Assembly (NCBI RefSeq): GCF_022524485.1
Contig: NZ_JAKXMK010000001.1
Location: 62,001 to 126,000, forward strand
From: Pseudonocardia alaniniphila
Lineage (GTDB): Bacteria; Actinomycetota; Actinomycetes; Mycobacteriales; Pseudonocardiaceae
Reading direction: 5' to 3'
DNA: 64,000 bases
This document shows, in pieces, positions 34,183 to 42,907 of the stretch; within the stretch, counting starts at the first letter, position 1; the number at the start of each line of letters is the position of its first letter. A program made the translations under genes and the position numbers. Below the pieces are notes generated by a model. That model had not been told where the DNA came from. It made no database searches and saw nothing but the letters and a program-made list of their open reading frames with translations.

Positions 34183-34289
34183 GGCGGCCACCGTAACCGC
34201 CTGCTCACGCGGGCCGTAAACCGGCGAGAAGGTTTCCGTAAGCGATCGTCGGCAGAGTGAGCCGCACACCAACCGACAGGAGCACGACA

Positions 34290-34868
34290 ATGCGAAAGAT
34301 CATCGCTTCGACCCACACCACCCTCGACGGCTACATCGACAACCCGCACCTGTGGTCGATGCAGTACATGAACGACGAGGCCCAGGCCTACGCGATGGAG
34401 CTCACCCTCGGTGCCGACGCCCTGCTACTCGGGCGGGTCACGTACGAGGGCATGGCGCAGGCCTGGCCGGCGATGGGCGGCAACCCCTTCGCCGACCACG
34501 TCAACAGCATCGCCAAGTACGCGGTCTCCTCGACCCTGGACCCCTCGGCTCTGACCGCATGGGACAACTCGACCCTCATCCCGGGCGACGACCTCGTCGC
34601 CGAGGTGACGAAGCTGAAGGAGCAGCCCGGCAAGAACATCCTGATCTGGGGCTGCGGGCGGCTCACCGATGCGCTCATGGAGCACGGCCTGCTCGACGAG
34701 TACCGGCTCTGGGTCTCTCCCGTCATCCGCGGCGAGGGGCAGCGCTTGTTCCGCGACGGCATCGCCGCCACTCTCGAGCTGGCCGGGTCGACCCAGTTCC
34801 GCAGCGGAGGCGTCGTGCTCGCCTATCGCCCGGTGAACGCGAACGCCGAGCCGGTGGCCGCGGGCTGA
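34290..34868 (+). CDS. Dihydrofolate reductase-family (RibD C-terminal-like) protein
   Basis: 192 residues. MRKIIASTHTTLDGYID, LLLGRVTYEGMAQAWP, ILIWGCGRLTDALMEHGLLD and SPVIRGEGQRLFRDG match the family of NADPH-dependent reductases related to RibD. Not a true DHFR. ATG at 34290 with AGGAG upstream. Commonly found next to SARP regulators; role unknown. Confidence 0.9.
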   Translation: MRKIIASTHTTLDGYIDNPHLWSMQYMNDEAQAYAMELTLGADALLLGRVTYEGMAQAWPAMGGNPFADHVNSIAKYAVSSTLDPSALTAWDNSTLIPGDDLVAEVTKLKEQPGKNILIWGCGRLTDALMEHGLLDEYRLWVSPVIRGEGQRLFRDGIAATLELAGSTQFRSGGVVLAYRPVNANAEPVAAG

Positions 34869-35792
34869 GGGCCGCGATCGGCCGGCGTCGCGGTACACGC
34901 CGTGCTGGTCGCCGTGATCGGTCTGGGGCTCGGGTTCACCGGTCGTGCGGACATCGTCCTTCCCTGCTTCGCGGTGCTCTTCCTGCTCTCGATTCCGCTA
35001 CTCGGGTTGCGGCCATGGATGCTGACGCGCATCGCGGCCGTTTTGTTGCTCGTCGCTGCGCCGATGATCACCGCGACGATCGCAGGCGCCGTGCCGAGGC
35101 CGGTCGACAACCCCACATTCGCCACCCTGGTCACGGATCCGGACGGGCTGGTCATCGGGTTGTTCCTGACCGGCTTCTACCCGGTGATCGCCTACCTCGC
35201 CTATATCTGTGCCGGGCTCGTCATCGGCCGTTTGGATCTGTTGTCCGTCCAGGTCGCGTACCGGCTGCTTCTCGCAGGGCTCGCAACCGCGGCCGCGGGG
35301 ATGTTGTGGTCGATGCTGCCGCTGCCGCATCGGCAGAGCTGGATGGTTCTCATCCATGACGTCCACGCCCTCGGTGCGGCGATCGCGGTCCTCGGGGCGT
35401 CGCTGCTCGTGGTGCACGTCCCGGTGCTGGCACGCCTGCTGTGGCCGGTGAGGACGGCGGGAGCCATGCCGCTGACGCTCTACTCGGCACATGTGCTGGT
35501 GCTGGTCGCGGGTGTGCTGGAGCACGAACCCGTCGTGCTGTTCCTGTCGCTGATCGCCGGAGGGCTCCTGTTCGAGGTGCTGTGGCGGGCGTTGGCGAGG
35601 CAGCAGCAGGGCCCGCTGGAATGGCTGGTCGGGGCGGCCTCGCGCAGAGTGCGCCGTGCCGTTCTCGGGTCGCGAGGCGCGGAGGGGCCGGCCTCACACG
35701 CCGGTCATGGTGAGTTGCGGCGGACGCCGGGGCGGCAGCGCTGCCGCCGGTCGGCTGACGGCCGTATGCACGCTCAACGGCACGTGCCCTGA
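34869..35792 (+). pseudogene. 5'-truncated paralogue of the membrane acyltransferase-like protein
   Basis: Similarity to the protein at 15106-16173 begins exactly after the stop of the preceding gene (AVHAVLVAVIGLGLGF against AVQAVLIVVIGLVLGF) and continues to VRTAGAMPLTLYSAHVLVLV and the C-terminus. The first roughly 95 residues, with the catalytic-region RGIALL and early helices, are missing. A GTG at 34902 could make a 296-residue product, but without the conserved start it is probably a remnant. The end lies in a terminator hairpin. Confidence 0.65.
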
Positions 35793-35815
35793 CCGTCGAG
35801 CATGGTCAGGGCACG
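35783..35815. terminator. Strong bidirectional hairpin
   Basis: CGTGCCCTGACC, a 9-nt loop, GGTCAGGGCACG: a perfect 12-bp stem between the convergent acyltransferase remnant and the glycosyltransferase gene. The clearest terminator in the window. Confidence 0.8.
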
Positions 35816-35849
35816 AGCGTTGTCGCGGCCGGCCGGCCGCGGCGTGAGA

Positions 35850-37025
35850 TCAGATCCGGGCCTTCGCCAACTCCGCCTCCACGATGTCGGCCGCGGCGCC
35901 GGCACCGCCCGCCGCGCGCAACTCGTCGCGGAGCACCGTGAGGCGATCCCAGACGTCGATCGAACCCACGAGTGAGAGCAGCGCCTCTCGCAGTGCCTCG
36001 GGAGTGGCGGACTCCGCCGGGATGGACACGCCGACCCCGAGCTGTTCCAGCATTGCCGCGTTCCCGAACTGGTCGACGGCCTGCGGTACGGCGATCATCG
36101 GAACTCCGTGGTAGAGCCCTTCGGAACACCCACCCATCCCCGCGTGCGTCACGAAGGCCTGCGCGCGGGCGAGTATTGCGACCTGCGGGACCCAGCGATG
36201 CAACTCGACGTTCGGAGGCAGCGGGCCGATCGTGGCCGGGTCGACATGAGAGCCGATCGCGATCACGACCTGCCAGGGCAGCGGACCGAACGCCGCCACG
36301 CAGTCGCGGTAGAACGCCGCTCGGTCCGTGTAGGCGGAGCCGAGCGAGACCAGCAGGACGGGCTTTTCCGACTCCGGCCACTCCTCCTGGTGCGGGCGCC
36401 GGTCCAGCGAAGGCCCGACGAAGGTGTAGACGTCGTCGTCGACGCGGTCGGCGTTGGGCTGCATCGCCCGCGGGATCAACACGATGCAGCGCGGCGGGCG
36501 ACCGCTGAACGTGTCGACGTCGAGGTCGATCCCCAGCTCGGCGAGCCAGTGCGCGAACCGCGCCTGGTAGCGCTCGTACTCCGGCTCGCCCAGGAACGTC
36601 AGCACGTCGGCCATGTCCTCCTCGTAGCCCCGCCAGGCCACGAGCGTGGGGGAGAGCTGCACGAGCGGGAGGCCCCAGCAGTGAGCCAGGGCCCGGCCCG
36701 GGTAGCCCGCGATGTCATAGAGGACGACGTCCGGCCGGTCGTCGGTGAGCGCCGCCTCCAGCTGCGGCAAGACGCGAACCGCATCGTCGAAGAAGATCGA
36801 CATGCCCTCGATGGGGTCGCTGGGCCACTGCTCGCCGCGCGTCTCGTCGGGCAGGCCCGAGGTGTAGACGAGTGGGGTGGCGCCCGTGGAGCGGACGGTG
36901 GCGGCGAAGGACTCGGGGATCGCGTAGGTGACGCGGTGGCCGCGGTCGACGAGCTCGGCGATCACCGGCAGGTTCGGGTTCACGTGGCCGTGGGCGCCGA
37001 CGCTCACCATCAGGATGTGGGACAC
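35850..37025 (-). CDS. Macrolide-type (MGT) UDP-glycosyltransferase
   Basis: 391 residues, GT-B fold, GT1 family. N-terminal acceptor domain GAHGHVNPNLPVIAELVDRG with the catalytic His; C-terminal donor motif THAGMGGCSEGLYHGVP and AVPQAVDQFGNA. Close in layout to Streptomyces macrolide glycosyltransferases that inactivate macrolides by glucosylation, though many act on other phenols. GTG at 37025 with GGAG upstream. Divergent from an IclR regulator at 37288. Confidence 0.88.
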   Translation of the reverse strand: MSHILMVSVGAHGHVNPNLPVIAELVDRGHRVTYAIPESFAATVRSTGATPLVYTSGLPDETRGEQWPSDPIEGMSIFFDDAVRVLPQLEAALTDDRPDVVLYDIAGYPGRALAHCWGLPLVQLSPTLVAWRGYEEDMADVLTFLGEPEYERYQARFAHWLAELGIDLDVDTFSGRPPRCIVLIPRAMQPNADRVDDDVYTFVGPSLDRRPHQEEWPESEKPVLLVSLGSAYTDRAAFYRDCVAAFGPLPWQVVIAIGSHVDPATIGPLPPNVELHRWVPQVAILARAQAFVTHAGMGGCSEGLYHGVPMIAVPQAVDQFGNAAMLEQLGVGVSIPAESATPEALREALLSLVGSIDVWDRLTVLRDELRAAGGAGAAADIVEAELAKARI

Positions 37026-37275
37026 GAGGATTCTCCAGGTCTGCTGTTCGGACGAAGGCAGGACGCGGACCCGCCCGGCGTGCGGGCGGGTGCGGCGGGA
37101 AGCCCGTTCAGCCGTACAGCTGCTTCTGGATCACGGCCGGGACTGTAGCGGAGGCGGCGAGGACGTCGAACCGAATTACCGGGGCATTCGGGCGAACGGG
37201 ATCAACCGGGGTGCGGTGCAGCCGGTGGCGGATGGCGCCATGCTGCGCGTGCGCAGGGTAGGGGAGCAGCCGCAT

Positions 37276-37281
37276 TATTAT
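37276..37281 (+). promoter_or_regulatory. -10 box for a probably leaderless IclR transcript
   Basis: TATTAT lies seven bases before the GTG start at 37288 and no ribosome site is present, so the transcript probably begins at or near the start codon. Confidence 0.4.
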
Positions 37282-37287
37282 CACAAT

Positions 37288-37980
37288 GTGACCAACGATT
37301 TCCTGCTCGACGGGATGAGCGCATCGTCTGGCTCGCCGGCCGAAGCGCGGGGAACCGGAGTCGGGGTGCTGGATCGCGTGGTGGCGATCCTGGACGCGGT
37401 CGAGACCACGCCTTTGAGGTCGAGTGAGCTGGCGCGGCACGTGGGGCTGTCGGTTCCGACGGCGCATCGGCTGGTGCGCGCCATGGTCGTACACGGGCTT
37501 TTGCGGCGCGATGCCGAGGGGCGGCATTGGCTGGGCCAGCGGTTCCCCTCGTCACCGCTGGTGCGCACGGCCGAACCCGTTCTGGTCGCGCTGGCTCGAC
37601 AGACCGGTGAATCGTGCCAGTTGTGGGTGCGGCGTGGAGTTCGACGGCTGTGCGTGGTGTCGATCGAGGCCGACAAGGAACTGCGGGCGTCATTGCCTGT
37701 TTCGGCACTTCTGCCCATTTCCGTGGGGGGATCGGCAGCTTTCGCCCTCGAAGCGCCTGCTCCGGAGCCGGATCACCCCGGGTGGTTCGAGTCGGTGGCC
37801 GGACGGATAGCGGGCTTGTGTTCGGTGAGCGCCCCCGTGCGGCAGAACGGCGAGGTGCTCGCCGCCGTCTGTGTGTCCGCGCCGATAGCCCGAGCCGCCG
37901 AGGGACCCGGAGCCCGGTTCGGGGATGCCGTAGTGGCGGCGGCGGCACAACTCGAGGACGCCCTGCACCACGGCCGGTGA
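37288..37980 (+). CDS. Short IclR-family regulator
   Basis: 230 residues. Winged helix at about 30-90 (GVGVLDRVVAILDAVE; SELARHVGLSVPTAHRLVRA), then a shortened effector domain (ESCQLWVRRGVRRLCVVSIE to AVCVSAPIARAAEG). The GTG at 37288 is favoured because of the -10 box just upstream; an ATG at 37315 is the alternative. Divergent from the glycosyltransferase gene, probably its regulator (inference). Confidence 0.82.
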   Translation: MTNDFLLDGMSASSGSPAEARGTGVGVLDRVVAILDAVETTPLRSSELARHVGLSVPTAHRLVRAMVVHGLLRRDAEGRHWLGQRFPSSPLVRTAEPVLVALARQTGESCQLWVRRGVRRLCVVSIEADKELRASLPVSALLPISVGGSAAFALEAPAPEPDHPGWFESVAGRIAGLCSVSAPVRQNGEVLAAVCVSAPIARAAEGPGARFGDAVVAAAAQLEDALHHGR

Positions 37981-38205
37981 GCAGGATCGCGGCAGTGTCC
38001 GCGTAATTCGCAGAGGCGCAGCAATCGGGAATCCGCCGCGTTTCGCCGTTTCTATCTGATTCCGAACCGCCATTGCCGGCGGTGTCTTGCTGGCCGCCCT
38101 GTGCCCGCCTACCATCAGGATTTGGAGCCATTTCATCAAATAATGAGAACATGCCCGCAGGCGCCTGCTGATCGGCCGCCCGAGAGGGGGCCTCGAGGAG
38201 CGAGT

Positions 38206-39888
38206 GTGACCACGGAACCTTCTGCCCGGGCGACGAATGCGCCGACCGTGGCCGAGTACCTGCTGTCCCGGCTCGCGGCTGCGGGTGCCAGGCACGTCTT
38301 CGGCGTCCCCGGCGACTACAACCTCCGTTTGCTCGACGCCGTCGTGGATCACCCGGATCTGGAGTGGGTGGGCACGGCCAACGAGCTCAACGGGGCCTAT
38401 GCGGCCGACGGGTACGCCCGCGTCGGCGGTTTCGGCGTCGTGCTGACGACCTACGGGGTCGGCGAGCTCTCCGCTCTCAACGGCCTGGCCGGGAGCTTCG
38501 CCGAAGCTGTGCCGGTCCTGCACATCGTCGGATCACCGGCCACGGCGGTGCGGCAGGCCGGCGCGCCGGTGCACCACAGCCTCCTCGACGGGGACATGGA
38601 CCATTTCGTCCGGGCCCTCGACGAGGTGACGTGTGCTTCGGCAGTGCTGACCGAGGAGACCGCCGCCATGGAGATCGACCGGGTGCTCTCCGTGGTGCTC
38701 GAGCGGAAGCGCCCGGGCAGCATCAGCGTGCCCGCTGATCTCGTCGACACCCCGATCACGCTCACCGCGAGCACCCCGTCCGCGGGTGCGCACCTGGCGG
38801 CGCCCGTGTCCGCTCTCGCGGAGTCCGCGACCGCGATGCTCGAATCGGCGAGGAGCGTGGTCGTGCTGGTGGACCACCTCGCGCGCCACGGTGTCACCGC
38901 CGAACTCGATGCGCTGGTGGGCGTCAAGAACGTGGCCTCGGCGGTCACCGTGGCGGCCAAGGGCCTGATCGACGAGAGCGCGCCGGGCTTTCTGGGGGTC
39001 TACGTCGGAGGGGTCAGCGACGAGGCCGTGCGCTCCGCAGTGGAGGACGCCGACGTCGTCATCGGCGTGGGGCTGTGGTGGGCCGATCTGAGCTCGGGCG
39101 GGTTCACCGTGAAGCTGGATCCGGCACGGCTGATCGACGTGCAGCCTGCCCGGGTCGACGTCGCCGGTGAGATCGTCGACGGGCTCCCGATGGCGAACGC
39201 GCTCGTCACGCTCGGGAAGATCCTGACCGACCGTGCCCCGCTGCCCGTGCGGGAGGCGCTCCCGGCCCCGTTCGTGGAGGAGCCGTCGCCGTGCGGTGCT
39301 CTCACACAGTCGGTGTTCTGGGAACGAGTTCAGCGGTTCCTGCGTCCGGGCGACATCGTCGTGGTCGACCAGGGAACCTCGTCCTACGGGCTGGCGCCGT
39401 TGCGCCTCCCGTCCGGTGTCGACGTGATCGCGCAGTCGCTGTGGGCATCGATCGGGTATGCCCTGCCCGCCGCCTTGGGCGCTCAGCTCGCTGCAGGCGG
39501 GAAACGGCGCCTCGTGCTCGTGACCGGTGACGGCGCGGCGCAGATGACCATCCAGGAACTCGGCGCGTTCTTCCGGCGAGGCCTGGATCCGGTGGTGATC
39601 GTGCTCAACAACGACGGCTACACGGTCGAGCGTGCCATCCGCGGACCGAAGGCTCCGTACAACGACGTGGCCCACTGGAACTGGACGGCCCTGCCCGCGG
39701 CGCTCGGTGCCCCGGACGGGACATCTGTGCATCGGGTCGAGACCACGTCGGAGCTCGACAAGGCCTTGGCCGCCTGCGAGGGCGCCGCCGGCGCTCTCGC
39801 CTTCGTCGAGGTCGTACTCGATCGTTTCGACACACCCGCCCTGCTGTGCCGGATCACCGAATCGGCGGCGAGGCAGAACGGGGCGTGA
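38206..39888 (+). CDS. Thiamine-diphosphate alpha-keto acid decarboxylase
   Basis: 560 residues. N-terminal pyrimidine-binding domain with HVFGVPGDYNLRLLDAV and the cofactor-activating Glu in TANELNGAYAADGYARV; central domain about 200-340; C-terminal diphosphate domain with GDGAAQMTIQELGAFFRRG then VLNNDGYTVE (Mg/ThDP GDG-N motif). Related to pyruvate, indolepyruvate and branched-chain keto-acid decarboxylases; the broad-specificity actinobacterial type is likely. GTG at 38206 with GAGGAG six bases upstream. Confidence 0.92.
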   Translation: MTTEPSARATNAPTVAEYLLSRLAAAGARHVFGVPGDYNLRLLDAVVDHPDLEWVGTANELNGAYAADGYARVGGFGVVLTTYGVGELSALNGLAGSFAEAVPVLHIVGSPATAVRQAGAPVHHSLLDGDMDHFVRALDEVTCASAVLTEETAAMEIDRVLSVVLERKRPGSISVPADLVDTPITLTASTPSAGAHLAAPVSALAESATAMLESARSVVVLVDHLARHGVTAELDALVGVKNVASAVTVAAKGLIDESAPGFLGVYVGGVSDEAVRSAVEDADVVIGVGLWWADLSSGGFTVKLDPARLIDVQPARVDVAGEIVDGLPMANALVTLGKILTDRAPLPVREALPAPFVEEPSPCGALTQSVFWERVQRFLRPGDIVVVDQGTSSYGLAPLRLPSGVDVIAQSLWASIGYALPAALGAQLAAGGKRRLVLVTGDGAAQMTIQELGAFFRRGLDPVVIVLNNDGYTVERAIRGPKAPYNDVAHWNWTALPAALGAPDGTSVHRVETTSELDKALAACEGAAGALAFVEVVLDRFDTPALLCRITESAARQNGA

Positions 39889-40149
39889 CAGGCGCTGCTT
39901 CCCCGGCTCTCCGCAACCGGGTGAGAGTGGCCCCTTTCGTCCCCCGTTTCCGTCCCGCGGATTAGTCCGGCTCATCACCGATCGCGCCGAATGCGACACC
40001 CGGTTCAGGGTGCGAAGCGAGCCGTGTCTCCGCGATCGCCGCTGGTGGCACGTGCAGCGTCGAAAATGTGTCGTCGGAGGTGCAACCGAAACTCGCAGCG
40101 GTCCGTGTACTACGAGGGCGGCCCGTTGCGATCAGAGGAGTGCAGCCGG

Positions 40150-40806
40150 ATGGTGGAGCACCGCACGACGATTCACCTTCCTCCGATCAGGGAGATGCTC
40201 AGGCAGGCGGGGCGGCCGCTGCTGGAATTCACGCTGGTGCCGCTGGCCCTGTTCTGGGTGCTGCTCAACGAGGTCGGGTTCAACGCGGGGTTGATCGCGG
40301 GCTTGGGGTGGGCGGGGCTGGCGATCGGCAGGCGGTTGGTCGCGGGCCAGAAGCTGCCGACGATCCTGTTGATCACCACGGCGTTGCTGGTGGTGCGTAC
40401 GGTGGTCGGGCTGGAGACGGGCAGCGCGTTCCTCTACTTCCTGCAGCCCACGGTGCAGAACTTCGTCTTCTCGCTGATGCTGCTGGTGACGATCGGGCTC
40501 GACCGTCCGTTGCTGGCGAAGCTGGCCGACGACTTCTGTGCCCTGCCGAAGGGCATCAGCGGGCATCCGGGGATCAAGCGGTTCTTCAAGCGCGTCTCGT
40601 TGCTGTGGGCGCTGGTGTTCCTGATCAACGGCGTGACCACGATCGTCGTGCTGGCCACGCAGACCGTCGGGAACTTCCTGCTCGTGTCGACCGCAGGCTC
40701 GTACTCGGTGGTGGCGATGGGCATCGCGTTGTCGGTGTGGTGGTTCCGCCGGGCGCTGGCCGGTAACGGCATCCGGCTGCGCATCGGGCCATCCGCGGTC
40801 GTCTGA
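40150..40806 (+). CDS. VC0807-family membrane protein
   Basis: 218 residues, five to six membrane helices (LLEFTLVPLALFWVLLNEVG; AGLIAGLGWAGLAIGRRLV; FVFSLMLLVTIGLDRPLL). FFKRVSLLWALVFLINGVTT is a conserved family segment. Function unknown. ATG at 40150 with AGAGGAG upstream. Ends 4 nt before the stop of the convergent MarR gene. The 261 bp before it contain nothing I recognise. Confidence 0.8.
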   Translation: MVEHRTTIHLPPIREMLRQAGRPLLEFTLVPLALFWVLLNEVGFNAGLIAGLGWAGLAIGRRLVAGQKLPTILLITTALLVVRTVVGLETGSAFLYFLQPTVQNFVFSLMLLVTIGLDRPLLAKLADDFCALPKGISGHPGIKRFFKRVSLLWALVFLINGVTTIVVLATQTVGNFLLVSTAGSYSVVAMGIALSVWWFRRALAGNGIRLRIGPSAVV

Positions 40807-40810
40807 CGCC

Positions 40811-41308
40811 TCACCGTGCGGCGGGGTCGGGTTCGCTCAGCGCGGGGCGTGGCCACGGTCGCCCGTTGACGCGCTCGATGCCGGTGTTGAACCGCTTCAG
40901 GCAGGCGGCGAAGGTGGCGATGTCCTCGGGGTCCCAGTCGGACATCACCTCCTCCATCCGTCGCACGAGCGCACCGCGCTCCTGATCGAGCCGGCGCTCG
41001 CCCTCGGCGGTGATGCGGAACTTGCGGGCCATCCCGCCGTCCGGGTCGGGGATGCGTTCCACCAGCCCGGCACGCAGCACGGCGGAGGTCTGGCGGTTGA
41101 GCGTCGAGGGATCCAGCCCGAACGCGTCGCTGAGCTGCCCGATGGACATCGGGCCTTCCACCCGGATGCGGCTGAGCAGGATGTACGCGCTGCGCTCCAT
41201 GGTTCGGCCGCCCTCTCGGGTGGGCGGGGCCGACAGGTGCAGGTGCCTCCCGAGCAGCATGGTCTCGTACTCCACCAGGTGCGCCGGTCTGTCGATCTCA
41301 GGTGTCAC
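40811..41308 (-). CDS. MarR-family regulator
   Basis: 165 residues. Winged helix: RIRVEGPMSIGQLSDAFGLD, then PSTLNRQTSAVLRAGLVERI and the wing DPDGGMARKFRITAEGERRL. The GTG at 41308 is preceded by GGGAGGA at ideal spacing, so it is chosen over the ATG at 41359, which lies inside an operator arm. Divergent from the P450 gene across a cluster of palindromes, so it probably represses both. Confidence 0.88.
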   Translation of the reverse strand: MTPEIDRPAHLVEYETMLLGRHLHLSAPPTREGGRTMERSAYILLSRIRVEGPMSIGQLSDAFGLDPSTLNRQTSAVLRAGLVERIPDPDGGMARKFRITAEGERRLDQERGALVRRMEEVMSDWDPEDIATFAACLKRFNTGIERVNGRPWPRPALSEPDPAAR

Positions 41309-41346
41309 GTCCGGTCCTCCCGCCGTCAGCTCTCCCGTCGCGACGG

Positions 41347-41403
41347 GTGCGTGATGCATAGCAAAACCTTATGCATCACGCACTCCTTATGCACGATGCA
41401 TAA
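41347..41403. promoter_or_regulatory. Operator cluster: two long perfect inverted repeats
   Basis: 41347-41360 GTGCGTGATGCATA and 41370-41383 TATGCATCACGCAC form a perfect 14-bp inverted repeat with a 9-nt spacer. 41387-41403 is TTATGCA-CGA-TGCATAA, perfect 7-bp arms. TGCAT cores recur four times. A looser palindrome TGTGTACGGTGCACA follows. Located between the MarR and P450 genes, these are very probably MarR binding sites. Confidence 0.75.
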
Positions 41404-41471
41404 CATGTGTACGGTGCACATATCGATCGGCGTCGAGCCGGTGGTGCATGGAGAGGCCTGGAGGAGCAGCG

Positions 41472-42692
41472 ATGAGCGGCGCAGTGAGCTCGGTCGAGAA
41501 GAACCTTGCCGAGATTCCCGACTACCCCATGACCAGGGCGGCCGAGTGCCCGTTCGACCCACCGCCCACGCTGAAGGCACTGCAGCAGGAGTGTCCGATG
41601 GCGAGGGTGCGGCTGTGGGACGGCAGCACGCCGTGGCTGGTCACCAGGTACGCCGACCAGCGGACGGTGCTGGCCAACCGCAAGGTCAGTGCCGAGATGG
41701 ATCGGCCGGGCTACCCGCGCCAGGCTCCCGGTAACGGCACCCTCAGCTTCATCGGGATGGACGACCCCGAGCACGCGCGGCTGCGATGGATGGTGAGTGC
41801 GGCGTTCTCCGTCAAGCGGGTGGCGGCGATGCGGCCTGCGGTGCAGAAGATCGTGGACGAGGCGATCGACACGATGCTCGCCGGCCCCACGCCCGTCGAC
41901 CTGGTCGAGGCGTTCGCGCTCCCGGTGCCCTCGCTGGTGATCTGCGATCTCCTCGACGTGCCCTACGACGACCACGACTTCTTCCAGAGCATCACCCGGA
42001 CCCTGGTGAACCGGGGCTCCACGCCCGAGCAGCGGGCGGCCGCGCACGGGCAGCTCGCCGGCTACCTGGACGCGCTGGTGGGCGCGAAGCTCGCCGATCG
42101 TGGAGACGACCTGCTGTCCGGTCTCGCGGCGCGGATCGAGTCGGGCGAGCTGACCAGGCAGGAAGCGACCGCGACGGCGGTGCTCCTGCTGATCGCCGGC
42201 CACGAGACCACCGCGAACATGATCGCTCTCAGCACGATCGCCCTGCTGGAACACCCCGACCAGCTCGACATCCTCCGTGAGACCGATGACCCGAAGGTCG
42301 TGGCGAGCGCGGTCGAGGAGCTGCTGCGCTACCTCAACATCACCCACGGCGGTCGCCGCCGTGTGGCTCTGGAGGACATCGAGGTGGCCGGGCAGCACAT
42401 CCCGGCCGGCACGGGCCTGATCATGCCGAACGACATCGGCAACCGGGACCCGGAGGCCTTCGCCGACCCCGACCGGCTGGACATCCGCCGCGACGCGCGC
42501 CACCACGTGGCGTTCGGGTTCGGGGTGCACCAGTGCCTCGGCCAGCCGCTCGCCCGGATGGAGCTGCAGGTCGTCTACAGCACCCTCTACCGGCGCATTC
42601 CCACGCTGCGCCTGGCCGTGGAGCGCGAGCAGCTCCGGTTCAAGACCGACGGTTTCGTCTACGGCGTCTACGAGCTGCCGGTGAGCTGGTGA
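41472..42692 (+). CDS. Cytochrome P450
   Basis: 406 residues, soluble bacterial class. I-helix oxygen motif LLIAGHETTAN, K-helix EELLR, and heme-binding FGFGVHQCLGQ with Cys near 355. Needs external ferredoxin and reductase; none is encoded adjacent. ATG at 41472 with GGAGGAG upstream. The divergent MarR regulator and nearby FAD monooxygenase suggest oxidation of a hydrophobic or aromatic compound (inference). Confidence 0.95.
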   Translation: MSGAVSSVEKNLAEIPDYPMTRAAECPFDPPPTLKALQQECPMARVRLWDGSTPWLVTRYADQRTVLANRKVSAEMDRPGYPRQAPGNGTLSFIGMDDPEHARLRWMVSAAFSVKRVAAMRPAVQKIVDEAIDTMLAGPTPVDLVEAFALPVPSLVICDLLDVPYDDHDFFQSITRTLVNRGSTPEQRAAAHGQLAGYLDALVGAKLADRGDDLLSGLAARIESGELTRQEATATAVLLLIAGHETTANMIALSTIALLEHPDQLDILRETDDPKVVASAVEELLRYLNITHGGRRRVALEDIEVAGQHIPAGTGLIMPNDIGNRDPEAFADPDRLDIRRDARHHVAFGFGVHQCLGQPLARMELQVVYSTLYRRIPTLRLAVEREQLRFKTDGFVYGVYELPVSW

Positions 42693-42907
42693 TCGGCCCC
42701 GGCGATCCGACCGGCTGCGGGTGGGTTCCATTCCGGATATAGGCGGACGAAATGGGGCCTGCGTGTGAACAGTCACAGCGGTGCACGCCCTGATCCTCAC
42801 CTACCCTGAGATATCTCGGGCGCGCGAATTGCGGCTGCGGTGGGAAATGGTTCTGTCGGCGCAGTGATCCCGGGCGAATTGTTTGTCGTCCTCGTCCGGA
42901 GGCCGGA

